A stretch of 64,000 nucleotides of DNA, from the NCBI RefSeq assembly GCF_018784445.1, contig NZ_WQOH01000021.1, positions 1 to 64,000 on the forward strand, given 5' to 3'. The translations under genes and the position numbers were made by a program. Source of the stretch: Gemmiger formicilis. Its GTDB lineage: Bacteria > Bacillota > Clostridia > Oscillospirales > Ruminococcaceae. This document shows, in pieces, positions 1-9,222 of the stretch; the first letter of the stretch is position 1; each line of letters begins with the position of its first letter. Under the pieces are notes generated by a model. It was given only the letters and a program-made list of their open reading frames with translations, was not told where the DNA came from and made no database searches.

Positions 1-106
1 GGAACGGAGTGGAGCGAGCGCCTATGCGCTGTCTTGATTTTCTCTGCGCCTTTCTGGATTTTTTCGTGTGCCCGCGCATACGTTTTGTATTATATCATGA
101 TATCAT

Positions 107-140
107 AAGAGCCACCGGCTTAAAAAGGTCGGTGGCTCTT
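107..140 (+). terminator. Intrinsic terminator hairpin
   Basis: A perfect 11-bp inverted repeat (107-117 with 130-140) is followed on the + strand by GTTTTATTT. It lies just past the 3' end of the apbE gene on the other strand. The T-run fits + strand termination best, so it probably ends a + strand transcript entering from the left of the window. No gene is visible in bases 1-106. Confidence 0.6.
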
Positions 141-143
141 GTT

Positions 144-1163
144 TTATTTCGGCCAGTCGTTGCTTTTTTTGGTGGTTTCGTCGGGGTGCATCCAGAGGAC
201 GGCGTAGTGGTTCTGGGCAGCAAGGGTCTGGCCGGTGGATTCTGGCAGGCAGAACAAGCCGGTGGACAGAGCGTCCGCCAGACCGCCGGTGTCAGCGTGG
301 GCCAGCACGGCCACGCTGCTGACATAGCGGGCGGGCCAGCCGGTGGTCAGATCGATCAAATGCGCGTACCGCACACCGCCGTACTCAAAATAGCGCTGGT
401 AGTCGCCGCTGATGACCAGGCTGTCGCCGTCGGCCAGTTCCACAGCCTGGATGTACGCCGGGTCGTCGCCCCACGGGTTTTCAACGCCCGCTGTCCACAG
501 CTTGCCGTCGGGCTTGGTGCCGATGGCGCGGACGTTGCCGCCGATGTTCAGCAGAGCGCTTGTCAGGCCCCGGGCCTGGGCCGCTTGGGCGGCCTGCTCC
601 ACGGCGTAACCCTTGCCCACCGCGCCGACGTCCAACGTCATAGCGGGGTCGGCGAAATAGACGGTCTGGGCATCATCATCGAGCACCAGATTTTCTATGT
701 CGATATGTTCCAGCGCCGCCGCAATGGCCTCTGCATCGGGCGGGGCAGGGGAGTCGCTTTCCCGCGCGTCGTGCCACAGCCGCAGCACCGCACCCGCCGC
801 AATGTTCGTCGCGCCGTCGGTGGCGGGGTAAGCGGTGTCCTTACACCAGCGCAAGAATGCGTACAGCTCGTCATCAACAGCCACTGGCGCGGCAGCGGCC
901 CCGGCGTTGACGTCGTACAGGTTCACAACGTCGTCGTAGTGGTTATAGATATCAAACAGTTCGTTATAGCGCAATAAATCTTCCTGCATGGCGGCAGCCT
1001 GAGCGTTCCACTCGTCCTGGCCGGCGGCGTACCCCTGCACGATGGCGACCGTATCGAACAGATCAAACCAGGTCGCGCTGTACAAATTTTGCTGTTTTTG
1101 ACAGGCGGTCAGCGGCAGGCAGAGCAGCACGGCCAGCGCCAACGCGGCAAGACAGCGCTTCAC
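144..1163 (-). CDS. apbE: FAD:protein FMN transferase, ApbE family lipoprotein
   Basis: ApbE proteins transfer FMN from FAD onto a Ser/Thr of target proteins such as RnfD, RnfG and NqrB/C. The 339-residue product starts with a lipoprotein signal (LCLPLTAC, so Cys at about 21), placing it outside the membrane. Family motifs are visible: DVGAVGKGYAV, LNIGGNVRAIG and the ISGDY...HLIDLTTGWPA block near the C-terminus. The start is GTG, overlapping the stop of the upstream DUF3783 gene by 4 bases, so the two are co-transcribed. An Rnf-like operon with a possible target (RnfD) lies in the same window at 60.5 kb, but any functional link is inference. Confidence 0.93.
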   Translation of the reverse strand: MKRCLAALALAVLLCLPLTACQKQQNLYSATWFDLFDTVAIVQGYAAGQDEWNAQAAAMQEDLLRYNELFDIYNHYDDVVNLYDVNAGAAAAPVAVDDELYAFLRWCKDTAYPATDGATNIAAGAVLRLWHDARESDSPAPPDAEAIAAALEHIDIENLVLDDDAQTVYFADPAMTLDVGAVGKGYAVEQAAQAAQARGLTSALLNIGGNVRAIGTKPDGKLWTAGVENPWGDDPAYIQAVELADGDSLVISGDYQRYFEYGGVRYAHLIDLTTGWPARYVSSVAVLAHADTGGLADALSTGLFCLPESTGQTLAAQNHYAVLWMHPDETTKKSNDWPK

Positions 1164-1564
1164 GCCTTGTCTCCCTGCACAGTTTCGTGTTCCGTATTTA
1201 ATTCAAGCAATAGGTTGGCCAGCGTCCATTGCTTGCTGGTGGGCGTGACCATGCTGCGCACCGGGATGGATGCACCGCCCATTTTGACAAGGTCGAGGAA
1301 CGCACCCAGCTCGCCATTGTCGTGGCGCAGGCCGCTGATGATGATAGCCGGGCGGTCCGGCACGGCGATAAGCGGGGCAAACGCCGGGGCAGGCTTACCC
1401 GCGCAGAGGTCGCCCACGATGCCGCCGAGATCGCCGTCGGCCACGGCACGTAGTTTGACGTCGTACCGCTTGGCCGCGCGGGTGATGGCGGCGTAGTTGG
1501 GGTAGGTTTCATCGATGCGCCAAAGCAGAGCACACCGGGGTTCACGGATGATTCGGGCTTTCAT
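1160..1564 (-). CDS. DUF3783 domain protein
   Basis: A 134-residue soluble protein of the DUF3783 family, whose function is not known. The conserved-looking C-terminal part contains IIISGLRHDNGELGAFLDLV and a short helical tail; there is no signal peptide or metal-binding motif. It overlaps the GTG start of apbE by 4 bases and is probably the first gene of a two-gene operon. Family assignment is from sequence pattern recall and could be confirmed by an HMM search. Confidence 0.7.
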   Translation of the reverse strand: MKARIIREPRCALLWRIDETYPNYAAITRAAKRYDVKLRAVADGDLGGIVGDLCAGKPAPAFAPLIAVPDRPAIIISGLRHDNGELGAFLDLVKMGGASIPVRSMVTPTSKQWTLANLLLELNTEHETVQGDKA

Positions 1565-1580
1565 GATGGGTTTCTACCTC

Positions 1581-1667
1581 GCAGGGGCCGGGCATACCCG
1601 ACCCTCAACATAACGGAAACAGGTCATTTTCGGGAAAGTTGAGGGCCTCGCATATGCGGCCCCTACA
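1581..1667. repeat. REP-like extragenic palindrome pair
   Basis: Two head-to-head palindromic units, GCAGGGGCCGGGCAT... and its counterpart ending ...GCGGCCCCTAC, enclose a short unique stretch. It sits between secA and the DUF3783 gene and belongs to a family with about ten copies in the window. Confidence 0.7.
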
Positions 1668-1683
1668 ACTCTACCACTTTAAA

Positions 1684-1715
1684 AAGGCACCGCCCAAAAT
1701 TAAAGGCGGCGCCTT
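1684..1715 (-). terminator. secA terminator
   Basis: An 11-bp stem (1684-1694 with 1705-1715, one mismatch at the A/C) precedes TTTTTAAAG on the minus strand, ten bases after the secA stop codon. Confidence 0.75.
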
Positions 1716-1724
1716 GATGATGAA

Positions 1725-4595
<2,871 letters not shown>

Positions 4596-4722
4596 AACAG
4601 TTCCCCTGTATTTTCCGCCGCGTGTAGAGGTGCGGCTATATAGTTTTACACATGATACTATAATACACCTAGGGAGGGGGATATGTCAATTCATAGTTAG
4701 GATAGGTTTATTTATTATATTG

Positions 4723-4811
4723 TTGTAGGGGCCGGGCATGCCCGGCCCGCAGCATAAAGGCGGACGGTCGTTCGCGGGCAGGTTGAGGGCCGGACATGTC
4801 CGGCCCCTACA
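4723..4811. repeat. REP-like extragenic palindrome pair
   Basis: Starts TTGTAGGGGCCGGGCATGCC and ends ...GGACATGTCCGGCCCCTAC, two self-complementary units in inverted orientation about 40 bases apart, between the EamA transporter gene and secA. Confidence 0.75.
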
Positions 4812-4820
4812 CGGCAGCAA

Positions 4821-4849
4821 AAAAGGCCGCCCTGTGCGGACAGCCTTTT
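4821..4849 (-). terminator. Terminator behind the EamA transporter
   Basis: AAAAGGC and GCCTTTT arms enclose a GC-rich inner stem; on the minus strand the hairpin lies right after the transporter stop codon and ends in a T-run. Confidence 0.6.
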
Positions 4850-4854
4850 GCTTA

Positions 4855-5760
4855 TTATGCTTTTGTTTTCGCCGGCAGACTCAACAGCACCAGCATCAAA
4901 AAGATGCAGCCAAAGCCCAAGGCATCCCACAGCGTAAACGGCGAGCCCAACACCAGGGTGCTGATAATAGCCGCCGTGACCGGCTCTGCAAAGCTGTACA
5001 GGCTGGACTTCTGCGGGCCGATGAGCGGCACACCCGACATATACAGGCTGAACGCCAGCACATTGCCCAGCACCACGACCGTGAAAATACCGAACACGCC
5101 CATCGGCGTCGGCACATAATTCATCGTCCAGGGGCGGAAGATCAGGGAAAACATCGTGCCGCCCATCAAGAACGCCCAGCCCTGCAGCATCGGGGTGGGG
5201 TACTGCTCCTGCAATTTCTTGGGCCACATCGTATAGATGGCGACGCAGCAGGCGCTGACAACGCCCGACGCCAGCGCCGCCGGGCTGATGGCAAGGTCGG
5301 TCAGGCTGCCGTGGGTCGTGATAAGGAACACCCCCACCAGCGCCAGCAGGATGGAGAAAATCTCAAACACCCGCGGCCCGCGCCTTTGCTGGATGCAGAC
5401 CACCAGCAGAATAATGACAGGGGAGAGGTCCTGCAAGATCGTCCCCATGCCCGCACTGGACAGCTGGATCGTCAGAAAATAGGTGAACTGGCAGCAGCTG
5501 ACGCCCGCCAGGCCGTAAATCAGCAGGTCAACGACGTTGCGCGGATTTTTCTTGAAATTCCATGGGTCAAACAGCATTTTGCGGTTTTTGACAAAAAAGA
5601 ACGCACATAAAATCAGCCCCGCCAGAAACAGCCGGATGGGCACCAGCCAGGTGGAATCCATTCCTTCCCGGGTGAACAGGTACTGCCCCATGCAGCCCGA
5701 AACGCCCCAGCACGCCGCGCCGCCCATCGTCAGGCAGGTGCCTTTTACACGGTCAGACAT
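4855..5760 (-). CDS. EamA/DMT-family transporter
   Basis: A 301-residue integral membrane protein with about ten hydrophobic segments arranged as two EamA repeats, typical of drug/metabolite transporters. The substrate cannot be told from the sequence. The second half has the family-typical SLYSFAEPVTAAIISTLVLG segment (residues about 240-260). The gene stands alone between a terminator and a REP-like repeat. Confidence 0.85.
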   Translation of the reverse strand: MSDRVKGTCLTMGGAACWGVSGCMGQYLFTREGMDSTWLVPIRLFLAGLILCAFFFVKNRKMLFDPWNFKKNPRNVVDLLIYGLAGVSCCQFTYFLTIQLSSAGMGTILQDLSPVIILLVVCIQQRRGPRVFEIFSILLALVGVFLITTHGSLTDLAISPAALASGVVSACCVAIYTMWPKKLQEQYPTPMLQGWAFLMGGTMFSLIFRPWTMNYVPTPMGVFGIFTVVVLGNVLAFSLYMSGVPLIGPQKSSLYSFAEPVTAAIISTLVLGSPFTLWDALGFGCIFLMLVLLSLPAKTKA

Positions 5761-5802
5761 TTTTGTACCTCTCTGCCTATCATTTCCAATGCCTCTCTAC
5801 GG

Positions 5803-5835
5803 TTGTAGGGGGCGGCGCCCTTGACGCCCCGCGCC
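5803..5835. repeat. REP-like extragenic palindrome
   Basis: TTGTAGGGGGCGGCGCCCTT then GACGCCCC, a single unit of the family found through the window, between the transporter start and the HAD gene stop. Confidence 0.55.
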
Positions 5836-5842
5836 GCACGGC

Positions 5843-6490
5843 TTACTTTTTCAAAATCAACTCCGCCGCTTCCCGCAGCCCTGCCACCACCGGTGCGCCG
5901 GTCCGGCACAATGTCTCGGGCGGCTGGTGGCCGCTCGATTGCAGCACACAGCCCACACCCAGCGCCTGGGCCACCTCAAAATCATGGACGGAATCACCTA
6001 TCATCACGGCCTTCGCCGGGTCGAAACCTGCCTCTTGCAAATAGGCCAGCCCGACCTCCACCTTACTTTTGGCATAGATATCGCCCAGTCCCAGCAGACG
6101 GTCAAAATACGGCGTCACACCGCGTTCTTCTACCTGGCGGGTCAGCGTTGTGACCGGGCTTGCCGACAGAATCACCTGCCGCAGCCCGGCATTTTTGAAC
6201 GCTTCCAGCGCGTCAACGGCCCCTGCCATCAGCGGACAGGCGGCGCTGGCCGGGATGTAATCCTCCATGTAGCTTTCCGCCAGCTCGGCAAAGCTGTGGC
6301 GGGTGAAGTCGAACCCGGCGCGGACGTAATAATCCTCGACCGGGAAGCCAAAAATCGCCCGGTACTGCTCGTGGTCGTACCGCTGGGGGTAGCCGTAGCG
6401 CTGCAAAAGACGGTTGAGCGCGTTTTCGCAGAGTTCGACATCATCCAGCAGGGTACCGTTCCAATCCCACAAAATCAGTTCCGGGCGCAT
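5843..6490 (-). CDS. HAD-superfamily phosphatase (DWNGTL subgroup)
   Basis: A 215-residue HAD hydrolase resembling phosphoglycolate phosphatases. Motif I reads LWDWNGTLLDD at residues 7-17, so the usual second aspartate of DxDGT is Asn; this occurs in a recognised HAD subgroup. Motif II is LSAS (about 109) and motif IV is MIGDSVHDFEVA (about 164). The start chosen is the ATG at 6490, which begins directly with the catalytic strand; a longer upstream reading adds non-conserved residues. It lies 13 bases after queT, so the preQ1 riboswitch probably controls both. Its substrate is unknown; a link to queuosine salvage is only suggested by position. Confidence 0.88.
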   Translation of the reverse strand: MRPELILWDWNGTLLDDVELCENALNRLLQRYGYPQRYDHEQYRAIFGFPVEDYYVRAGFDFTRHSFAELAESYMEDYIPASAACPLMAGAVDALEAFKNAGLRQVILSASPVTTLTRQVEERGVTPYFDRLLGLGDIYAKSKVEVGLAYLQEAGFDPAKAVMIGDSVHDFEVAQALGVGCVLQSSGHQPPETLCRTGAPVVAGLREAAELILKK

Positions 6491-6503
6491 AGAAGTTACC
6501 TCG

Positions 6504-7028
6504 TTATTCTTCTGTAAAGAACTTGTGCAGGGCCGCGTTGCTCTCAATCAGCTTGACGAGGGCCACGCCCAAAATCGTGCAGCTGATCAGCTCTCCGATG
6601 CCCACCGTAACGGCGTTGAACGCCGCCAGGGCCGCTGTGGGTGCGCCGTCCGAGAAGAAGAAGGTGATCTCGAACGCGCCCACAATGATCATGTTAAAAA
6701 CAACAGGCGGCAGGGATGCCGGAATTGCCAGCCCTTTTACGCGGATATCACGCAGCTTGTAAGTCAGCAGGCAGGCCAGCAGGGTAGCCAGCGTGCCGAA
6801 CACCACGTCAATGACGGTGGAGCCCAGCAGGTTGGCCAAAAAGCAGCCCAGCGTAACGCCGACGATGTACTCCGCGCCGAAAACCGGCAGCAGGCACAGG
6901 GCCTCGGCCACGCGCACCTGGATAGCCCCATAGCTGAAGGGGGCCAGCACCAGGCAGACGACCACATACACTGCGGCAATGACAGCACAGCGCACAAGGC
7001 TGTGAACGGACAGTTTTTTCTGATTCAT
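6504..7028 (-). CDS. queT: Queuosine precursor ECF transporter S component QueT
   Basis: QueT is the membrane substrate-binding (S) subunit of an energy-coupling-factor transporter for queuosine precursors such as preQ1. The 174-residue protein has about five to six hydrophobic segments and the family-like FSYGAIQVRVAEALCLLP stretch near residue 35. The start at 7028 is chosen because GGAG lies seven bases upstream and because the upstream sequence matches a preQ1-III riboswitch, which would be nonsense as coding sequence. Transport would need the shared EcfA, A' and T units, not in this window. Confidence 0.92.
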   Translation of the reverse strand: MNQKKLSVHSLVRCAVIAAVYVVVCLVLAPFSYGAIQVRVAEALCLLPVFGAEYIVGVTLGCFLANLLGSTVIDVVFGTLATLLACLLTYKLRDIRVKGLAIPASLPPVVFNMIIVGAFEITFFFSDGAPTAALAAFNAVTVGIGELISCTILGVALVKLIESNAALHKFFTEE

Positions 7029-7034
7029 ACAATA

Positions 7035-7130
7035 CTCCGGCGGATAGATTTTGACCGCGCGCAAGACCGCCAGGCTTGCGGGGTTTGCACCGCAGCAAGC
7101 CGCGGTGGAGCCTAAAATCCTAAGTTGCTC
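7035..7130 (-). ncRNA. preQ1-III riboswitch
   Basis: The leader of queT carries the signature of the class III preQ1 riboswitch: GAGCAACTTAGGATTTTAGG at the 5' end, GCAAACCCC in the middle, then CTGGCGGTC, and GCGGTCAAAATCTATCCGCC before GGAG at the 3' end. As I recall the class, the 3' pseudoknot sequesters the ribosome binding site; here GGAG (7035-7038) is exactly the Shine-Dalgarno of queT, so binding of preQ1 should lower queT translation. The accessory hairpin CACCGCGGC/GCTGCGGTG type is at the usual place. The class was described in Faecalibacterium relatives upstream of queT. Identification is by recall of the consensus, not by a covariance search. Confidence 0.88.
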
Positions 7131-7141
7131 AACGAATTTAA

Positions 7142-7170
7142 ATTATAGCAAACCCCGCAGACCGTTTCAA
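7142..7170 (-). promoter_or_regulatory. queT promoter
   Basis: TTGAAA (7170-7165), 17-base spacer, TATAAT (7147-7142) with an extended TGC before the -10. Transcription would start about 5-8 bases before the riboswitch, which fits well. Confidence 0.75.
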
Positions 7171-7214
7171 GGCCTGCGGAGAAGAAATTTTGGGGCTAGC
7201 GGGATTTTATTGGG

Positions 7215-7976
7215 GGGATGATTTACTAATAGCTCTTGGTATGGTATAATCCTTGTGCAGGTTGCACAGGTGCTGCTTATGTCATAGTTCCCTAATAGCT
7301 CTTGGTATGGTATAATGATAAGGCTCGAACGAGTTACGCCGTACCGGTCATAGTTCCCTAATAGCTCTTGGTATGGTATAATCCGCTTGACCCTCTACTT
7401 GCGCATCAGGAAGTCATAGTTCCCTAATAGCTCTTGGTATGGTATAATCACAGAGCATCGAAGCGCCGTTCCAAGGCACGTCATAGTTCCCTAATAGCTC
7501 TTGGTATGGTATAATGGCACCGTTGATCAGGCCGAAGCCAGGGCGGTCATAGTTCCCTAATAGCTCTTGGTATGGTATAATAAATCGCGCTGCCAGAGCG
7601 TCAAACTCTGCGTCATAGTTCCCTAATAGCTCTTGGTATGGTATAATCGGCATCTGCTGCCCCATCGGGTAATATCCGTCATAGTTCCCTAATAGCTCTT
7701 GGTATGGTATAATCTATGCCCTCTCAATGAGAACTTCCCGAAGGTCATAGTTCCCTAATAGCTCTTGGTATGGTATAATCTAATATTTTCAGGGGTGAAT
7801 GTCAAGAGGTCATAGTTCCCTAATAGCTCTTGGTATGGTATAATCCACAGGCACGTTGTAGGTGTTGCTCTGCTGTCATAGTTCCCTAATAGCTCTTGGT
7901 ATGGTATAATAGAGGAGCAGAAAGCTCGCCTTCATCTGCTGTCATAGTTCCCTAATAGCTCTTGGTATGGTATAAT
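7215..7976 (+). CRISPR. Type II-C CRISPR array, 12 repeats and 11 spacers
   Basis: Twelve 36-base repeats are separated by eleven spacers of 29-31 bases. Eleven repeats are identical as far as I can read; each begins GTCATAGTTCCC and ends TTGGTATGGTATAAT. The first (7215-7250) keeps the last 25 bases but differs in the first 11. Repeats start at 7215, 7281, 7347, 7413, 7480, 7546, 7612, 7678, 7744, 7809, 7875 and 7941. The tracrRNA anti-repeat pairs with the + strand repeat, so crRNAs read on +, towards the cas genes, as spacer followed by GUCAUAGUUCCC. Each repeat ends in TGGTATAAT, an extended -10 element, as in Neisseria meningitidis, so every spacer may have its own promoter. Spacer targets cannot be named without a search. 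Confidence 0.98.
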
Positions 7977-7985
7977 AGGCTATGC

Positions 7986-8021
7986 AAAAAGCGCATCGGA
8001 TTGCGGTCCGATGCGCTTTTT
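7986..8021. terminator. Bidirectional terminator between array and cas2
   Basis: A perfect 15-bp stem, AAAAAGCGCATCGGA with TCCGATGCGCTTTTT, loop TTGCGG, with T-runs on both strands. It can stop crRNA transcripts coming from the array (+) and the cas operon coming the other way (-), which converge here. Confidence 0.9.
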
Positions 8022-8024
8022 GTT

Positions 8025-8345
8025 TTAGAAAAAACTCAGCTGTTCGCACACAAACGGTGCTTCTTCCGGCTGATGATTTCCCAGTAGGATTTGAATGGAT
8101 TGGTATTGCTTTTCTGTCACGACGAGCAATCGAATCGAGCCGTTTGGCGGCAGAGATGCCTTCAGACGGCTTTCGTGTTTTTTGACTGCGTCATTGCCGT
8201 TGCATACACGCGCGTACACAGAAAATTGCAGTATATGGTAGCCGTCTTTCAGCAAAAAGTTTCGGAAAGTCGTCGCATGCCGCCGTTCCGTTTTTGTCTG
8301 CACCGGCAAATCGAAGAAAACGATCATCCTCATAAATTTACTCAT
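8025..8345 (-). CDS. cas2: CRISPR-associated endonuclease Cas2
   Basis: Cas2 forms the dimer at the centre of the Cas1-Cas2 spacer integrase. The 106-residue product has the type II form MRMIVFFDLPVQTKTERR, with the metal-site Asp in FFDLP at about residue 12. I chose the ATG at 8345 (MSKFMRMIVFFDLP), matching the common MSxxxMRM start of type II Cas2; it overlaps the cas1 stop. An internal ATG at 8333 is the alternative. It is last in the cas9-cas1-cas2 order and ends a few bases before the shared terminator. Confidence 0.93.
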   Translation of the reverse strand: MSKFMRMIVFFDLPVQTKTERRHATTFRNFLLKDGYHILQFSVYARVCNGNDAVKKHESRLKASLPPNGSIRLLVVTEKQYQSIQILLGNHQPEEAPFVCEQLSFF

Positions 8346-9219
8346 AGCTGTGCTGCTTATGTTCCAGCAGTTTTGGCAGCTGCAATGTTTGCCCACGCAG
8401 ACTTTGCACCATTCGTTCCATCGCATAAGCAACGCTGTGGTGCTGATTACCGGAAAGAACATCTGCATTCAGCAGGTTCACCAGCTGCCCTTTCAAAGCG
8501 GTTGTCATTGCTGCATCCTCGGCAACATTTGCGGCCACGTACAAATCAGCTACCGGACGGAACGGTTCCATCAGGTCATCCGCCAGATTGAACTGGTTCA
8601 GTTCGCTGTCATGGTGCAGCCCTAAACAGGGCAAAAATCCGTATACCGCCAAACAGCGTGCCATGTACCCGCGCAAAATTGCATAAGCATAATTCAGCGC
8701 CGCATTCCGGGTATCCTCATTGCGGCGGGTATAGCCTGCCCCAAAAAGGGCGGGGAAATAGTAGGCCGCCGCACTGGCTTCCAAATTGTCCTTATCGCCG
8801 CTTGTCACTGCTTTGGCACGGCCAAACAGGAACGCCGCCGCCTGTGTTTTGCCGCACAGGGCTAGGCATTCCGCCTGGTTTTTGATTTTTGCCGTCACAA
8901 TTTGCTGCCACATCCGCTTTTTCGTCGGCAGCGTCAGCTCCATCTGCCAGCGCAGTACGCCCAACTGGCGGCTATGCTGTGCAAATGGCAGCGAGATACC
9001 ACACGGCAAGTGTGTTTCATCGCACCAAAACGTCACCACGCCGTTTTGCGCCAGTGCCGCCAGCGCAGCCGTTGTTATCGTACTTTGCCGGCTTTCCAGC
9101 ACAATGGCGCTGATATCCTCGATTGGTACAGAATGAACTTCTTCGGTTTCAATCAAAAGCTGTTCATTTTTGCAGCGGATGCGCGCCGGGTTCACGATCA
9201 TCAGGCAGCGGTAGGACAT
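8338..9219 (-). CDS. cas1: CRISPR-associated integrase Cas1
   Basis: The 293-residue Cas1 is the catalytic subunit of spacer acquisition. The three metal ligands are readable: the Glu of YTRRNEDTRNAALNYAYA (about 147), the His of LGLHHDSELNQFNLADDLM (about 204) and the acidic cluster DLMEPFRP (about 220). The start is the ATG at 9219, four bases after the cas9 stop. With cas9 and cas2 only, and no csn2 or cas4, this is the subtype II-C set. Confidence 0.97.
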   Translation of the reverse strand: MSYRCLMIVNPARIRCKNEQLLIETEEVHSVPIEDISAIVLESRQSTITTAALAALAQNGVVTFWCDETHLPCGISLPFAQHSRQLGVLRWQMELTLPTKKRMWQQIVTAKIKNQAECLALCGKTQAAAFLFGRAKAVTSGDKDNLEASAAAYYFPALFGAGYTRRNEDTRNAALNYAYAILRGYMARCLAVYGFLPCLGLHHDSELNQFNLADDLMEPFRPVADLYVAANVAEDAAMTTALKGQLVNLLNADVLSGNQHHSVAYAMERMVQSLRGQTLQLPKLLEHKQHSYE

Positions 9220-9222
9220 AGG

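Noticed and set aside
9-977. 322-codon + strand frame at the left edge
   Set aside because: Antisense to apbE, which has clear motifs; no ribosome site.
7414-7665. Short minus strand frame with a repeated IIPYQELLGNYD peptide
   Set aside because: It is a translation of CRISPR repeats, not a repeat protein.
7215-7976. Reading the CRISPR array on the minus strand
   Set aside because: The tracrRNA anti-repeat and its downstream hairpins are on the minus strand, so the pairing crRNA must be + strand; the repeat-end -10 also points to +.
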